Source: Sphingomonas sp. BK580
GTDB taxonomy: Bacteria; Pseudomonadota; Alphaproteobacteria; Sphingomonadales; Sphingomonadaceae
Length of the DNA stretch: 64,000 bases
Direction of reading: 5' to 3'
Assembly (NCBI RefSeq): GCF_014194975.1
Contig: NZ_JACIAY010000004.1
Location: 124,001-188,000 of the forward strand
Every line of letters begins with the position of its first letter. Within the stretch, counting starts at the first letter, position 1. Below are positions 17,442 to 26,155 of this stretch, one piece after another. The position numbers and the translations under genes are program-made. The notes under the pieces were generated by a model. The model searched no databases. It saw nothing but the letters and a program-made list of their open reading frames with translations, and was not told where the DNA came from.

Positions 17442-18350
17442 ATGCGTCACACGCGGGCGGCGATGGTCGTCGCGGCTTTCTTCTCGGTCGGCGCGCGCGC
17501 GCCCGAGCGGCCCCCCATCACGGGCGTGTCGCACCTGGCGGTGTACAGCCGCGACCTCGCCGCCTCGGAGCGCTTCTACGCCGGCGTGCTCGGCGCGCGG
17601 AAGGTCGCCGACCCGGAGAATGGCGCCGGCGCGCGCTACCAGTTCAGCGGCACGCAGTTCGTCGAGGTGCTGCCCGCTCCCGCGGGGCTCGGCGCCAGCC
17701 TGTTCGCGCACGCCGCCTATCGCACCCCCGACGCCAGCGCGCTGCGCTCCTGGCTCCTCGCGCGCGGCGCCCGCGGGGTCGGCGCGCTGGAGCAGGGGGC
17801 GGGCGAGCGCCGCTTCGCCGCGCGCGACGCCGAGGGCAACGAGGTGCAGTTCGTCGAGACCGAGGCGAGCGCCGCGGCGGTGCCCGGCGCGGTGAGCGGC
17901 CGGATCATCCATATCGGCCATGCCGTGCGCGACCGCGCCAAGGAGGACGGCTTCTACCGCACCCTGCTGGGCTTCCGCCCCTATTGGTTCGGCTCGTTCG
18001 AGCCCCCCAAGGTCGACTGGGTGTCGCAGCAGACGCCCGAGGGGCGCGACTGGCTCGAATATATGATGGTCGGCCAGGGCTCGCGCGTGAGCGAGGCGTC
18101 GCTCGACGCGCGCCAGCTCGGGGTCCTCAACCACCTCTCGCTCGGTGTGCGCAACATGCAGACCGCGGCGACCGAATTGTACCGCGGCAAGAAGATGACG
18201 GGGCGCCACGACGGGCCGCAGATGGGGCTCGACGGCAAGTGGCAGGCCAACCTCTACGACCCCGACGGCACCCGGGTCGAGCTGATGGAGTTCCACGCCG
18301 TGACCGAGCCGTGCTGCTCGCCCTTCACCGCGCCCGATCCGGAGGGGTGA
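17442..18350 (+). CDS. Exported VOC/glyoxalase-fold protein with two VOC modules
   Basis: A protein of 302 residues. A short hydrophobic leader (AAMVVAAFFSVGARA) precedes two vicinal-oxygen-chelate modules, at about residues 25-145 (ITGVSHLAVYSRDLAASERF) and 155-290 (IIHIGHAVRDRAKEDGFY to YDPDGTRVELMEF). His and Glu residues at expected metal positions are present in both halves (HLAVY, VQFVE, HIGHAV, VELMEF). The family includes dioxygenases, glyoxalases and resistance proteins, so the reaction is unknown. An exported two-module VOC protein beside sugar-utilisation genes is common in sphingomonads. A GGGGAGGG ribosome site precedes the ATG. It is not part of the coupled operon. Confidence 0.8.
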   Translation: MRHTRAAMVVAAFFSVGARAPERPPITGVSHLAVYSRDLAASERFYAGVLGARKVADPENGAGARYQFSGTQFVEVLPAPAGLGASLFAHAAYRTPDASALRSWLLARGARGVGALEQGAGERRFAARDAEGNEVQFVETEASAAAVPGAVSGRIIHIGHAVRDRAKEDGFYRTLLGFRPYWFGSFEPPKVDWVSQQTPEGRDWLEYMMVGQGSRVSEASLDARQLGVLNHLSLGVRNMQTAATELYRGKKMTGRHDGPQMGLDGKWQANLYDPDGTRVELMEFHAVTEPCCSPFTAPDPEG

Positions 18351-18377
18351 GGAGCGGCTCGCCCCTCACGGTCGACG

Positions 18378-18839
18378 TCATCGCGCCAGCATCGCCAGTA
18401 GCAGCGTCAGGACGCCGAGCCCGCCCGACAGCGTCAGCCGCAGGCCCCACCAGCCGGGCAGCTCGCGGACCGTCGGCGACGCGGCACGGTCGGCGAGCGG
18501 GGAGACCAGCACCGCGGCGCCGAGCGCGAGCAGCGACGAGGCCGGCGGTGCGCCGCCGAGCAGCCACGCCAGCAGCGCCGCCCAGGCGACCAGGCTCGGC
18601 GCCACCGCCAGCACGTACGGCGCGGCGGCGGTGACGCGGCGCTCGAGCGAGTCCATCCACCACAGCCCGCCGAGGAACGACAGGATCACCGCGGCGTAGA
18701 TCCCGCCCACCAGCGTCGCGGCCGGCTGCAGCGCCGGCAGCGCGAGCGCGACCGCGACGCAGCCCGCCGGCGGCAGCAACCCCGCGAGGCCGAGCCAGCG
18801 CGGCGCCGCCGGCAGCGGGCGGGGGGTCGGGTCGCGCAC
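18378..18839 (-). CDS. DUF3429-type small membrane protein
   Basis: A protein of 153 residues with about five hydrophobic segments. The family phrases LGLAGLLPPAGCVA and GGIYAAVILSFLGGLWW point to DUF3429, whose function is unknown. It starts at a GTG five bases after the stop of the PEBP-family gene, so it is probably co-transcribed with it. The longer in-frame frame upstream is an antisense-type shadow inside the PEBP gene. Confidence 0.75.
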   Translation of the reverse strand: MRDPTPRPLPAAPRWLGLAGLLPPAGCVAVALALPALQPAATLVGGIYAAVILSFLGGLWWMDSLERRVTAAAPYVLAVAPSLVAWAALLAWLLGGAPPASSLLALGAAVLVSPLADRAASPTVRELPGWWGLRLTLSGGLGVLTLLLAMLAR

Positions 18840-18844
18840 GCGGC

Positions 18845-19468
18845 TCAGGCGGGCTGCGCCGCGCCGACCGGCCCGATCTCGGCCGGCTCGCCGCGCGAGT
18901 AGGTGCCGCTCAGCATGCCCGCCGCGAGCACGCGCCCGCGCAGCGCCTCCAGCACCGCGCTGCGCCCCGGGCTGACGTCGAGCGCGGCCGCCTCGCTCAG
19001 CGCGAACAGCTGGAAGACATAGTCGTGGCTGCCGTGGCCGGTCGGCGGATCGGGGGGCAGCCAGCCCTCCTGCTGGTAGCTGTTGCGGCCGACGTCCGAC
19101 CCGTCGAACGCGCCGCGCCCGTCGGCCGCGATCGCGCCCTCCTCGAGCCCCGCCGAGTCCGGCGGCAGGTTCCATACCACGGCGTGGACGAGCGGGTTGG
19201 GTGCGGGCGCGTCGGGATCCTCGACCAGCAGCGCCAGCGCGACCGCGCCGGCGGGCACGCCGGTCCAGGTGAGCGGCGGCGAGACGCCCTCGCCGTCGGC
19301 GGTGAAGCGCTCGGGCAGCCGCGCGCCGTCGGCGAAGGCGGGGCTGGAGAGCGTCAGCTGCGCGCCGCCCGCGGGCACGATCCCATCCTGCACGATCACC
19401 AGCTTGGCGTGGCCCGCGCGGACATTGTGCAACAGGCTGCCGAGCCAGTGGGGAACATGTTCGAGCAT
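18845..19468 (-). CDS. YbhB/YbcL-type PEBP family protein
   Basis: A protein of 207 residues, slightly longer than the usual family length of about 160-190. The phosphatidylethanolamine-binding fold is marked by LTLSSPAFADGARLPERFT, SPPLTWTGVP, ALLVEDPDAP, LVHAVVWNLP and the GHGSHDYVFQLFAL region. Bacterial members have no settled function and are named after the Raf kinase inhibitor protein. The N-terminal 35 residues (MLEHVPHWLGSLLHNVRAG) form a family-typical helical extension, which supports the chosen start. No signal peptide is seen, so it is probably cytoplasmic. Confidence 0.87.
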   Translation of the reverse strand: MLEHVPHWLGSLLHNVRAGHAKLVIVQDGIVPAGGAQLTLSSPAFADGARLPERFTADGEGVSPPLTWTGVPAGAVALALLVEDPDAPAPNPLVHAVVWNLPPDSAGLEEGAIAADGRGAFDGSDVGRNSYQQEGWLPPDPPTGHGSHDYVFQLFALSEAAALDVSPGRSAVLEALRGRVLAAGMLSGTYSRGEPAEIGPVGAAQPA

Positions 19469-19554
19469 AGCGCCTCCTGCGGTGATGCGCAGTGAACCGC
19501 CGGCGCGCCGGCTGGTTGCGGGGCGGAGAGGCTAGGGCGGATCAACCATCATCT

Positions 19555-19579
19555 GATCCTCCCCTGCAAGGGGAGGATC
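19555..19579 (-). terminator. Stem-loop after the DUF2891 gene
   Basis: Perfect 11-base arms (19555-19565 and 19569-19579) enclose a GCA loop. It lies 19 bases beyond the DUF2891 stop and before the start of the next minus-strand gene. There is no clear U-run, so it could be a terminator or an RNA 3'-end stabiliser. Confidence 0.55.
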
Positions 19580-19597
19580 GCCGGGCTCTCGTTGCAC

Positions 19598-20593
19598 TCA
19601 GCCCGCCAGCACCGCCAGCAGCGCGAAGGTCGCCAGCCAGTGGCCGCCCATGTAATCGTCGTCGAGGTGCGACAGGCTGGCGGCGAGATGCGCCTCGGCG
19701 ACGTGGCGCATCGCCGCCGCCCCGGCGTGGCGCGGGCCGAGTGCGGCGGCGAGCTGGCGCCAGCACCAGGCGCGGCTGAGGTTGAGCCCGTCGAGATGCG
19801 CGATCTTGCCGTCGCTCCGGTCGGACACGTGCGCCGGCCGGAACAGGCTGGCCGGCTCGCCGCGCGCGACGTCGGGGAGGAAGGCGTCGAACCACGCCGC
19901 GAACGCGCCCGCCGGCAGCACGCGGCTCATCAGCAGCGCCTCGCACAGCGCCGAGGAGAGGAAGTCGTCCCCCGACGGCTCCCACGCCTGGCAGGCACGG
20001 TCCTCGCCGAACCAGCCGCGCGCGCGCGCGTCGATCAGCTCGACCAGGGTGGGGTCGTGGCGGAGCGCCCAGTCGCGCGCGAGCACCAGCGCGAAGCTGG
20101 TGTTGAAATGCGTGCCGACGCGCACCGCATAGGTCAGCTTGGGCAGGTAAGCGGCGAGGCGCGCGGCGAAGGCGCGTGCCAGCGGCTCCAGCGCCTTGCC
20201 CCAGGGCGCGGCATGCCGGTCCGCCTCGCCGTGCAGTGCGAGCAGCCACGCCCAGCCATAAGGTCGCTCGAACCCGCCGCTCGTCGGCCGGTCGAGGTAG
20301 GCGCGTTCGCCCGCGACCTTGCCGGGGACCAGCATGGCATCGGCGCGCGCGCGGATCGCCTCGGCCTCCGTCAGCGACGGGAACAGGCGGCGGATCGTCA
20401 GCAGTTGCCACCAGCCGTGGACGCAGCTGTGCCAGTCGAAGCTGCCGTGGAAGATCGGGTGGAGCACCGCGGGGGGCACCGCGTCGTGCGCGCCGGTGAG
20501 GACATGGTCGAGCTTGTACGGATATTCGCGCCCGACATGGTCGAGCGTGATGCGCGCGAAGCGCGCGGCGAGCGCGGGGTCGAGCCTGGTCAT
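19598..20593 (-). CDS. DUF2891 domain protein
   Basis: A protein of 331 residues matching the DUF2891 family through most of its length: GREYPYKLDHVLTG, FHGSFDWHSCVHGWWQLL, FERPYGWAWLLALHGE, GTHFNTSFAL, WEPSGDDFLSSALCEA, and HLDGLNLSRAWCWRQLA. The conserved His, Asp and Trp pattern and all-helical look suggest an (alpha/alpha)-barrel enzyme acting on a sugar or peptide, but no reaction is known. There is no signal peptide. The ATG overlaps the DUF979 stop by four bases, so it is translated with the DUF969/DUF979 pair. A five-residue longer start is possible but less likely. Confidence 0.85.
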   Translation of the reverse strand: MTRLDPALAARFARITLDHVGREYPYKLDHVLTGAHDAVPPAVLHPIFHGSFDWHSCVHGWWQLLTIRRLFPSLTEAEAIRARADAMLVPGKVAGERAYLDRPTSGGFERPYGWAWLLALHGEADRHAAPWGKALEPLARAFAARLAAYLPKLTYAVRVGTHFNTSFALVLARDWALRHDPTLVELIDARARGWFGEDRACQAWEPSGDDFLSSALCEALLMSRVLPAGAFAAWFDAFLPDVARGEPASLFRPAHVSDRSDGKIAHLDGLNLSRAWCWRQLAAALGPRHAGAAAMRHVAEAHLAASLSHLDDDYMGGHWLATFALLAVLAG

Positions 20594-21489
20594 CGGATCA
20601 CCCACCATAGCAGCAGCACGTTGAAGAGGAGCAGCGGCAGCGCGGTCGCCGCCTGCGCGCGGATCACGCCGTAGCGGTCGCGCAGCTCGAGCAGCGCGGC
20701 GGGGACGATGTTGAAGTTCGCCGCCATCGGCGTGAGCAACGTGCCGCAGAAGCCCGCCAGCATGCCGATCGCCGCGACCGCCGCCGGGTCCCCGCCGTAC
20801 TGGCGCACCAGCAGCGGCATGCCCACCGCCGCCGCCATCACCGGGAACGCGGCGAAGGCATTGCCCATCACGATCGTGAACAGCGCCATCCCCAGGCCGT
20901 ACGCGATCGCGGCGCCGAGCACGCTGCCCGCCGGGATCGCGCCGCCGACCAGCCCGCCGACCACGTCGCCGACGCCGGCGAGCGCGAACACCGCGCCGAG
21001 GCTGGCGAGCAGCTGCGGCATGATCGCGGCCCAGCCGATCTCGTCGAGCAGGCGCCGCCCCGCGCGCACCCCCGCGAGCGGCGCCGCGCGCAGGCGCCAG
21101 TGGCCGAGCGCGAGCGCGACCAGCACGCCGAGCGTCAGCGCCACCAGCGTCGCCTGCTGCGAGTCGACCAGCGTCGGCAGGCGCTTGAACAGCAGCGTGC
21201 CGCCGAGCGCGGCGGCGGGGATCACCAGCGCCAGCGCGAGCAGCGGGCCGCGCGGCTCGCGCGCGGCCTCGGGCTCGCCGCGCCGCATCCGGCCCGAGGT
21301 GGCGGTTGCGACCAGCGCGAGCACGAGCACGCCGTTGCCGAGATCGCCGATCGCGTCTCCCGCGAAGAAGGAGAGCGCGAGCAGCGCGTGGAACAGCGCG
21401 TTCGCCCAGCGCCGGTCGGCCGCGCCGAGCAGGGCGCAGGCGGCGAAGAAGAGGCCGGCGACCGCGTAGACCAAGTTGAGCCCGATCAT
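20590..21489 (-). CDS. DUF979 membrane protein, probable permease subunit
   Basis: A protein of 299 residues with about eight or nine membrane segments. The DUF979 features include the N-terminal NLVYAVAGLFFAACA, GNAFAAFPVMAAAVGMP, and GFCGTLLTPMAANFNIVPAALLEL. The last segments resemble substrate-binding loops of ion-transporter superfamily permeases. DUF979 and DUF969 are normally found side by side and are thought to form a two-part transporter. Near a 5-oxoprolinase gene, the cargo could be 5-oxoproline (inference). The start is the ATG overlapping the DUF969 stop by four bases. The 12-residue longer frame is rejected. Confidence 0.85.
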   Translation of the reverse strand: MIGLNLVYAVAGLFFAACALLGAADRRWANALFHALLALSFFAGDAIGDLGNGVLVLALVATATSGRMRRGEPEAAREPRGPLLALALVIPAAALGGTLLFKRLPTLVDSQQATLVALTLGVLVALALGHWRLRAAPLAGVRAGRRLLDEIGWAAIMPQLLASLGAVFALAGVGDVVGGLVGGAIPAGSVLGAAIAYGLGMALFTIVMGNAFAAFPVMAAAVGMPLLVRQYGGDPAAVAAIGMLAGFCGTLLTPMAANFNIVPAALLELRDRYGVIRAQAATALPLLLFNVLLLWWVIR

Positions 21490-22139
21490 CGCGCGCGTCG
21501 GCTCAGCCGGCGGTCGAGCCACCACAGCCGCGCGCCGTGGACGAGCAAGGCGGCGAGCGCGGTGGGGATCGCCCAGACCGAGAGCTGGAACGGCTCGACG
21601 CGCACGCCGTAGCCCTCGAGCACGCCGCGCATCAGCAGGATCGAGCCGATCGCGATGAAGATGTCCTCGCCGAAGAACAGGCCGATGTTGTCGGTCGCCG
21701 CGGCGAGCGCGCGGATCGGCTCGCCGTCCGCCTCGCCCTGGCGTGCCGCGGCGGCCTCGGCCATGGGCGCGACGAGCGGCCGCACCGTCTGCGCCGGCCC
21801 CGCCACCGCGTTGAGCCCCAGCGCGGCGGAGAGCTGGCGGAACAGCAGATAGCCCGCGAGCAGCCGCCCCACGGTGAGCCCGCGCAGCCCGCCGACCAGT
21901 CCGCGCGCGCGCTCCTGCAGCCCCGCGCGTTCGAGCAGGCCGATGGCGGGAAGCACCATGTAGATCGCGGTGACGTAGCGGCTCTGGTTGAAGGCGTGGC
22001 CGAAGTGGGCGAGCACGGTCAGCGGTTCGAGCCCGGCGGCGAGCCCCGTCACCGCGGCGGCGACGACGATCACCAGCAGCGGGTTGAAGCGCAGCAGGAA
22101 CCCCAGCGCGATCACCGCGACGCCGGCGAGGACGAGCAT
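21486..22139 (-). CDS. DUF969 membrane protein, probable permease subunit
   Basis: A protein of 217 residues with about five membrane segments. Family phrases: RFNPLLVIVVAAAVTGLAAG, FGHAFNQSRYVTAIYMVLPAIGLLERAG, and NIGLFFGEDIFIAIGSILLM. It is the first gene of the coupled DUF969-DUF979-DUF2891 operon. It lies 370 bases downstream of the fused 5-oxoprolinase gene on the same strand, with repeat elements between, so it may be read through or have its own promoter. Transport function is inferred from topology and the conserved pairing with DUF979. Confidence 0.85.
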   Translation of the reverse strand: MLVLAGVAVIALGFLLRFNPLLVIVVAAAVTGLAAGLEPLTVLAHFGHAFNQSRYVTAIYMVLPAIGLLERAGLQERARGLVGGLRGLTVGRLLAGYLLFRQLSAALGLNAVAGPAQTVRPLVAPMAEAAAARQGEADGEPIRALAAATDNIGLFFGEDIFIAIGSILLMRGVLEGYGVRVEPFQLSVWAIPTALAALLVHGARLWWLDRRLSRRAR

Positions 22140-22210
22140 CAGCGGCGGTTCCGGTCGGAAAGGGGAGGCGAGCGGTGTTGAATCAGCGCTCGGCCCTTCC
22201 TCATCCTCTG

Positions 22211-22302
22211 ACCACCCCGGCGCACGCCGGGGTCCAGGTGGGAGAGCTTGTGCGAGGTCCGCTGCCGTTCCCCAACTGGACCCCGGCGTCCGCCGGGGCG
22301 GT
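22211..22302. repeat. REPIN-like element A, 92 bp
   Basis: Two inverted copies of a palindrome with core CCCCGGC-N-GCCGGGG face each other at 22214-22235 and 22278-22299. The outer ends ACCACCCCGGCG and CGCCGGGGCGGT are inverted repeats matching at 11 of 12 positions. The inner ends read TCCAG and CTGGA. Confidence 0.8.
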
Positions 22303-22336
22303 AGCGAGAAGGAGAGGCCGGCCGAACCACCTCATT

Positions 22337-22428
22337 CGCACCCCGGCGAAGGCCGGGGCCAAGTCGGGATAGCTCGCGCGGCTCACGCGAGGGACGCGTT
22401 ACTGGACCCCGGCCTGCGCCGGGGTACG
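22337..22428. repeat. REPIN-like element B, 92 bp
   Basis: Same layout and length as the element 34 bases to its left. The outer ends CGCACCCCGGCG and CGCCGGGGTACG are inverted repeats matching at 11 of 12 positions. The inner palindromes sit at 22339-22360 and 22404-22426. Confidence 0.8.
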
Positions 22429-22509
22429 TGCTCGATGGAAGAGGCGGGGCTCCCACGATCGCATGGGTCCGGCCCGCACCTTCCAGACGGCAACGACAGC
22501 GCCACCCGC

Positions 22510-25500
22510 TCACGCCACGCTCCCATAGCCGCCGCCGCCGGGCGTCTCGATCACGAACACGTCGTCCGCCGCTAGCTCCACCGACGCGGTCGCGCCGAGC
22601 GCCTCGACGCGCCCGTCCGCGCGCTCGACGCGGTTCGCCCCGACCCCGCCGTCGCCGCCCCCCGCCAACCCGAACGGTGCCACCACGCGGTGGTTCGACA
22701 GGATGTTCGCCCGCATCGGCGCGCGGAAGCGCACCCGCCGCACCGCGCCGTCGCCGCCCGCCCAACGCCCCGCGCCGCCCGAGCCGCGGCGGATCGCGAA
22801 CGCCTCGAGCAGCACCGGGAAGCGAGTCTCCAGCACCTCGGGGTCGGTCAGCCGGCTGTTGGTCATGTGCGTCTGCACCGCGCTCGCCCCCGCGAAGCCG
22901 TCGCCCGCGCCCGCGCCGCCCGCGATCGTCTCGTAATATTGGTGAGTCGCGTCGCCGAAGGTGAAGTTGTTCATCGTCCCCTGCGAGGCCGCCATCGCGC
23001 CCAGCGCCCCCATCAGCGCGTCGGTGACGACCTGACTGGTCTCGACGTTGCCCGCCACCACCGCCGCGGGGAAGCGCGGGTTGAGCATCGAGCCCTCGGG
23101 CACGATCAGCGTCACCGGGCGCAGGAAGCCGTCGTTGAGCGGCGTGTCCTCGCCCACCAAGGTCCGCAGCACGTAGAGCACCGCGGCGCGAGTCACCGCG
23201 AGCGGCGCGTTGGTGTTGCCCGGCCGCTGCGCGCTCGTGCCGGTGAAGTCGACCGTCAGCGCCCCGGCGGCGCGATCGACGCGTACCGCGACGCGCACCT
23301 CCGCGCCGTCGTCGGTGGCATAGGCGAAGGCGCCGTCCGACAGCGACCGCACCGCGCCGCGCGCCAGCGTCTCGGCGTGCGCCTGGACGTGCTCCATATA
23401 GCCCGCCACCACCTCGCGCCCCTGCTCGGCGACGAGCCGATCCAGCCCCGCCGCGCCGCGCGCGCAGGCGGCGAGCTGCGCGGCGAGGTCGGCCATGTTC
23501 TGGTCAATCGTGCGCGCCGGGTGCGGTCCGCCCGCGAACACCGCGCGCACCTCGGCGTCGCGCAAGCGGCCCTCGGCGAGCACCAGCACGTCGTCGAAGA
23601 CCACGCCCTCGTCGGCGAGCGTGCGGCTGTCCGCCGGCATCGAGCCGGGGCTGGTGCCGCCCACGTCGGCGTGGTGCCCGCGCGCGGCGACGAAGAAAGC
23701 GGGCGCGTCGCCGCCCGCGAACACCGGCTGGACGACGGTGATGTCGGGCAGATGCGTCCCGCCGCGATAGGGGTCGTTGACCGCGTAGGCGTCACCCGGC
23801 CGCATCCCGCGCGCGTCGCTGCCACGGCTCGCGATCAGGTGACGGACGCAGTCGCCCATCGAGCCGAGATGCACCGGTATGTGCGGCGCGTTGGCGACGA
23901 GGTGCCCGCCCGCGTCGAACAGCGCGCAGGAGAAATCGAGCCGCTCGCGGATGTTGACCGAGGCGGCGCTGCGCTGGAGCGCGGACCCCATCTCCTCGGC
24001 CAGCCCCATGAACAGCCCGGCGAAGATCGCCAGCCGCACCGGGTCGACCGCGGCGTCGCCCGCCGCCGCCGCGCGGGCCGCGACGCGGGTGAGCCGCAAT
24101 GTGCCGTCGTCCAGCACCGCCGCCTCCCAGCCCGGCTCGACCGCGACGGTGGAGGTGGCGTCGACCAGCAGCGCGGGCCCGGCGACTCGCGCGTCCGCGC
24201 CGAGCGTCGCGCGGCGGTGCAGCGGCGCGCGGTGGCGCGCGCCCGCCATCGTCACCTCGATCGTGTCGGGCGCGGACGCCGCCGCCTCGGGCGCCGCCAT
24301 CGCCGGGGCCGCGCTGGCGCGCACCGCCTCGACCTGGAGCCGCTCGACGATCAGCGCGTCGTCCGCGGTGAAGCCGAAGCGCTCGCGATGCGCCGTCTCG
24401 AACGCGGCGCGCATCGCCGCCGCGTCCGCGACCGCCACCTCGATCCCCTGGTCGGTGCGCGCGTAGCGCAGCGTCCCCACCGCCTCGATCCTTGCCTCAC
24501 CGCCCAGCTCGTCGCGGGCCTCGGCGGCGAGCTGGTCGAGCGTCTCGCGCCACGCGCCCGCGTCGAGCGGCGCGGCGACGGTGCGCTGGCGCACCGCGCG
24601 CCGGTCGGCGAGCGCGATCCCCCAGGCCGAGAGCACGCCGGCGAGCGGGTGGATCAGCACGTCGCGCATCCCCAGCGCGTCGGCGACGAGACAGGCGTGC
24701 TGCCCGCCCGCGCCGCCGAAGCTCATCAGCGCGTAGCTCGCCGGATCATGCCCGCGCGCGACCGACACCGACTTGATCGCCTTGGCCATGTTGGCGACCG
24801 CGATGGCCACCAGTCCCTCCGCCGCGGCGAGCGCATCGGGGCGCGTGCCGGTCGCGCGCTCCACCGCGTCGAGCAACGCCTCGAGCCGGGCGCGCGCGGC
24901 GGCGCGGTCGAGCGGCTGGTCGCGTTCGGGCCCGAACACCGCGGGGAAATGCTCGGGCACGATCTTGCCGAGGAGCAGGTTGCAGTCGGTCACCGTCAGC
25001 GGCCCGCCGCGGCGGTAGCAGGCGGGGCCCGGGTCGGCGCCGGCGCTCTCCGGCCCGACCGTGAAGCGACCGCCGTCGAAGCCGCAGACCGAGCCCCCGC
25101 CGGCCGCGACCGTGTCGATCCGCAGCATCGGCGCGGCGACGCGGACGCCGCCGATCACCGCCTCCTGGCGCCGCTCGAAGGTCCCCGCCCACAAAGAGAC
25201 GTCGGTCGAGGTGCCGCCCATATCGAAGCCGATCACGCGCCCGACCCCGGCGGCGCGGGCCGCGGCGGCCATGCCGACGATCCCGCCCGCGGGTCCGGAC
25301 AGCAGCGCGTCCTTGCCGCTCACCGCGCGCGCCGCGGCGAGCCCGCCCGACGACTGCATGAACAGCGGCGCGCCGCCGAACGCCGCCTCCAGCCCGTCGA
25401 CGTAGCGACGCAGCACCGGCGAGAGATAGGCGTCGGCCGCGGTGGTGTCGCCGCGCGCGACCAGCCGGATCAGCGGCGCGACGCGATGGCTCACCGACAC

Positions 25501-26070
25501 CTGGGTGAAGCCGATCGCGCGCGCCAGCTCCTCCAGCGCCGCCTCGTGCGCCGGGTAGCGCCAGCCGTGCATCAGCACGATCGCGACCGCGCGCAGGCCC
25601 GCGTCGTACCCGGCGCGCAGGTCGCGCCCCGCGGCGGCGAGATCGAGCGCGCGCACCACCGTGCCGTCGACGTCGACGCGCTCGTCGATCTCGATCACGC
25701 GCTCGGGCAGGGGCGGCGGGCGGACGATCGCGCGCGCGAAGATGTCGGGCCGGTCCTGGTAGCCGATCGTCAGCGCGTCGCCGAAGCCGCGCGTGATCGC
25801 GAGGAGCACCGCCTCGCCGCGCCGCTCGAGCAGCGCGTTGGTCGCCACCGTGGTGCCGATGCGCACGTCGAGCGGCGGCAGCGTGCCGTCGCGCACGCCG
25901 GTCAGCCGCCGCACCGCTTCCACCGCGGCGTCGTCGTAGCGGCCCGGATCGACCGAGAGCAGCTTGACCACCTCGATGGTGCCGTCCTCGCGCTCGGCGA
26001 CCACGTCGGTGAAGGTGCCGCCGCGGTCGATCGCGATGCGGCGGAGCGGGGCGGGGGACGCGGTCGACAC
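22510..26070 (-). CDS. 5-oxoprolinase/hydantoinase, fused A and B subunits
   Basis: A protein of 1186 residues with a hydantoinase A part and a hydantoinase B part in one chain, as in ATP-dependent 5-oxoprolinases of the eukaryotic type. The A part begins with the actin-like phosphate motif [14 protein letters not shown], then [15 protein letters not shown] and [12 protein letters not shown]. The B part starts near residue 680 ([19 protein letters not shown]), with [27 protein letters not shown] and [10 protein letters not shown] at the end. The expected reaction is 5-oxoproline plus ATP to glutamate. N-methylhydantoinase activity is the main alternative. The start is GTG. The upstream gap is a short divergent promoter region shared with the TIM-barrel gene. 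Confidence 0.88.
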   Translation of the reverse strand: MSTASPAPLRRIAIDRGGTFTDVVAEREDGTIEVVKLLSVDPGRYDDAAVEAVRRLTGVRDGTLPPLDVRIGTTVATNALLERRGEAVLLAITRGFGDALTIGYQDRPDIFARAIVRPPPLPERVIEIDERVDVDGTVVRALDLAAAGRDLRAGYDAGLRAVAIVLMHGWRYPAHEAALEELARAIGFTQVSVSHRVAPLIRLVARGDTTAADAYLSPVLRRYVDGLEAAFGGAPLFMQSSGGLAAARAVSGKDALLSGPAGGIVGMAAAARAAGVGRVIGFDMGGTSTDVSLWAGTFERRQEAVIGGVRVAAPMLRIDTVAAGGGSVCGFDGGRFTVGPESAGADPGPACYRRGGPLTVTDCNLLLGKIVPEHFPAVFGPERDQPLDRAAARARLEALLDAVERATGTRPDALAAAEGLVAIAVANMAKAIKSVSVARGHDPASYALMSFGGAGGQHACLVADALGMRDVLIHPLAGVLSAWGIALADRRAVRQRTVAAPLDAGAWRETLDQLAAEARDELGGEARIEAVGTLRYARTDQGIEVAVADAAAMRAAFETAHRERFGFTADDALIVERLQVEAVRASAAPAMAAPEAAASAPDTIEVTMAGARHRAPLHRRATLGADARVAGPALLVDATSTVAVEPGWEAAVLDDGTLRLTRVAARAAAAGDAAVDPVRLAIFAGLFMGLAEEMGSALQRSAASVNIRERLDFSCALFDAGGHLVANAPHIPVHLGSMGDCVRHLIASRGSDARGMRPGDAYAVNDPYRGGTHLPDITVVQPVFAGGDAPAFFVAARGHHADVGGTSPGSMPADSRTLADEGVVFDDVLVLAEGRLRDAEVRAVFAGGPHPARTIDQNMADLAAQLAACARGAAGLDRLVAEQGREVVAGYMEHVQAHAETLARGAVRSLSDGAFAYATDDGAEVRVAVRVDRAAGALTVDFTGTSAQRPGNTNAPLAVTRAAVLYVLRTLVGEDTPLNDGFLRPVTLIVPEGSMLNPRFPAAVVAGNVETSQVVTDALMGALGAMAASQGTMNNFTFGDATHQYYETIAGGAGAGDGFAGASAVQTHMTNSRLTDPEVLETRFPVLLEAFAIRRGSGGAGRWAGGDGAVRRVRFRAPMRANILSNHRVVAPFGLAGGGDGGVGANRVERADGRVEALGATASVELAADDVFVIETPGGGGYGSVA

Positions 26071-26155
26071 GGCGCATGCTATCGCAGCGCCGCCGCTTCT
26101 TGTCGATCGCCGCGCGGCGGCTTGCCCCCGCGGGCGGGTGCGCTACACTCGGCCG

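Larger units (their letters stand above)
22140..22509. other. Gap between 5-oxoprolinase and DUF969 genes
   Basis: These 370 bases hold no gene. Most of it is taken up by two tandem 92-base inverted-palindrome elements at 22211-22302 and 22337-22428, which are listed separately. Confidence 0.75.

Noticed and set aside
22211..22428. Four regularly spaced repeats that might be read as a small CRISPR array
   Set aside because: The repeats are short palindromes of alternating orientation, spacing is not uniform and no cas genes are present. REPIN-like elements fit better.
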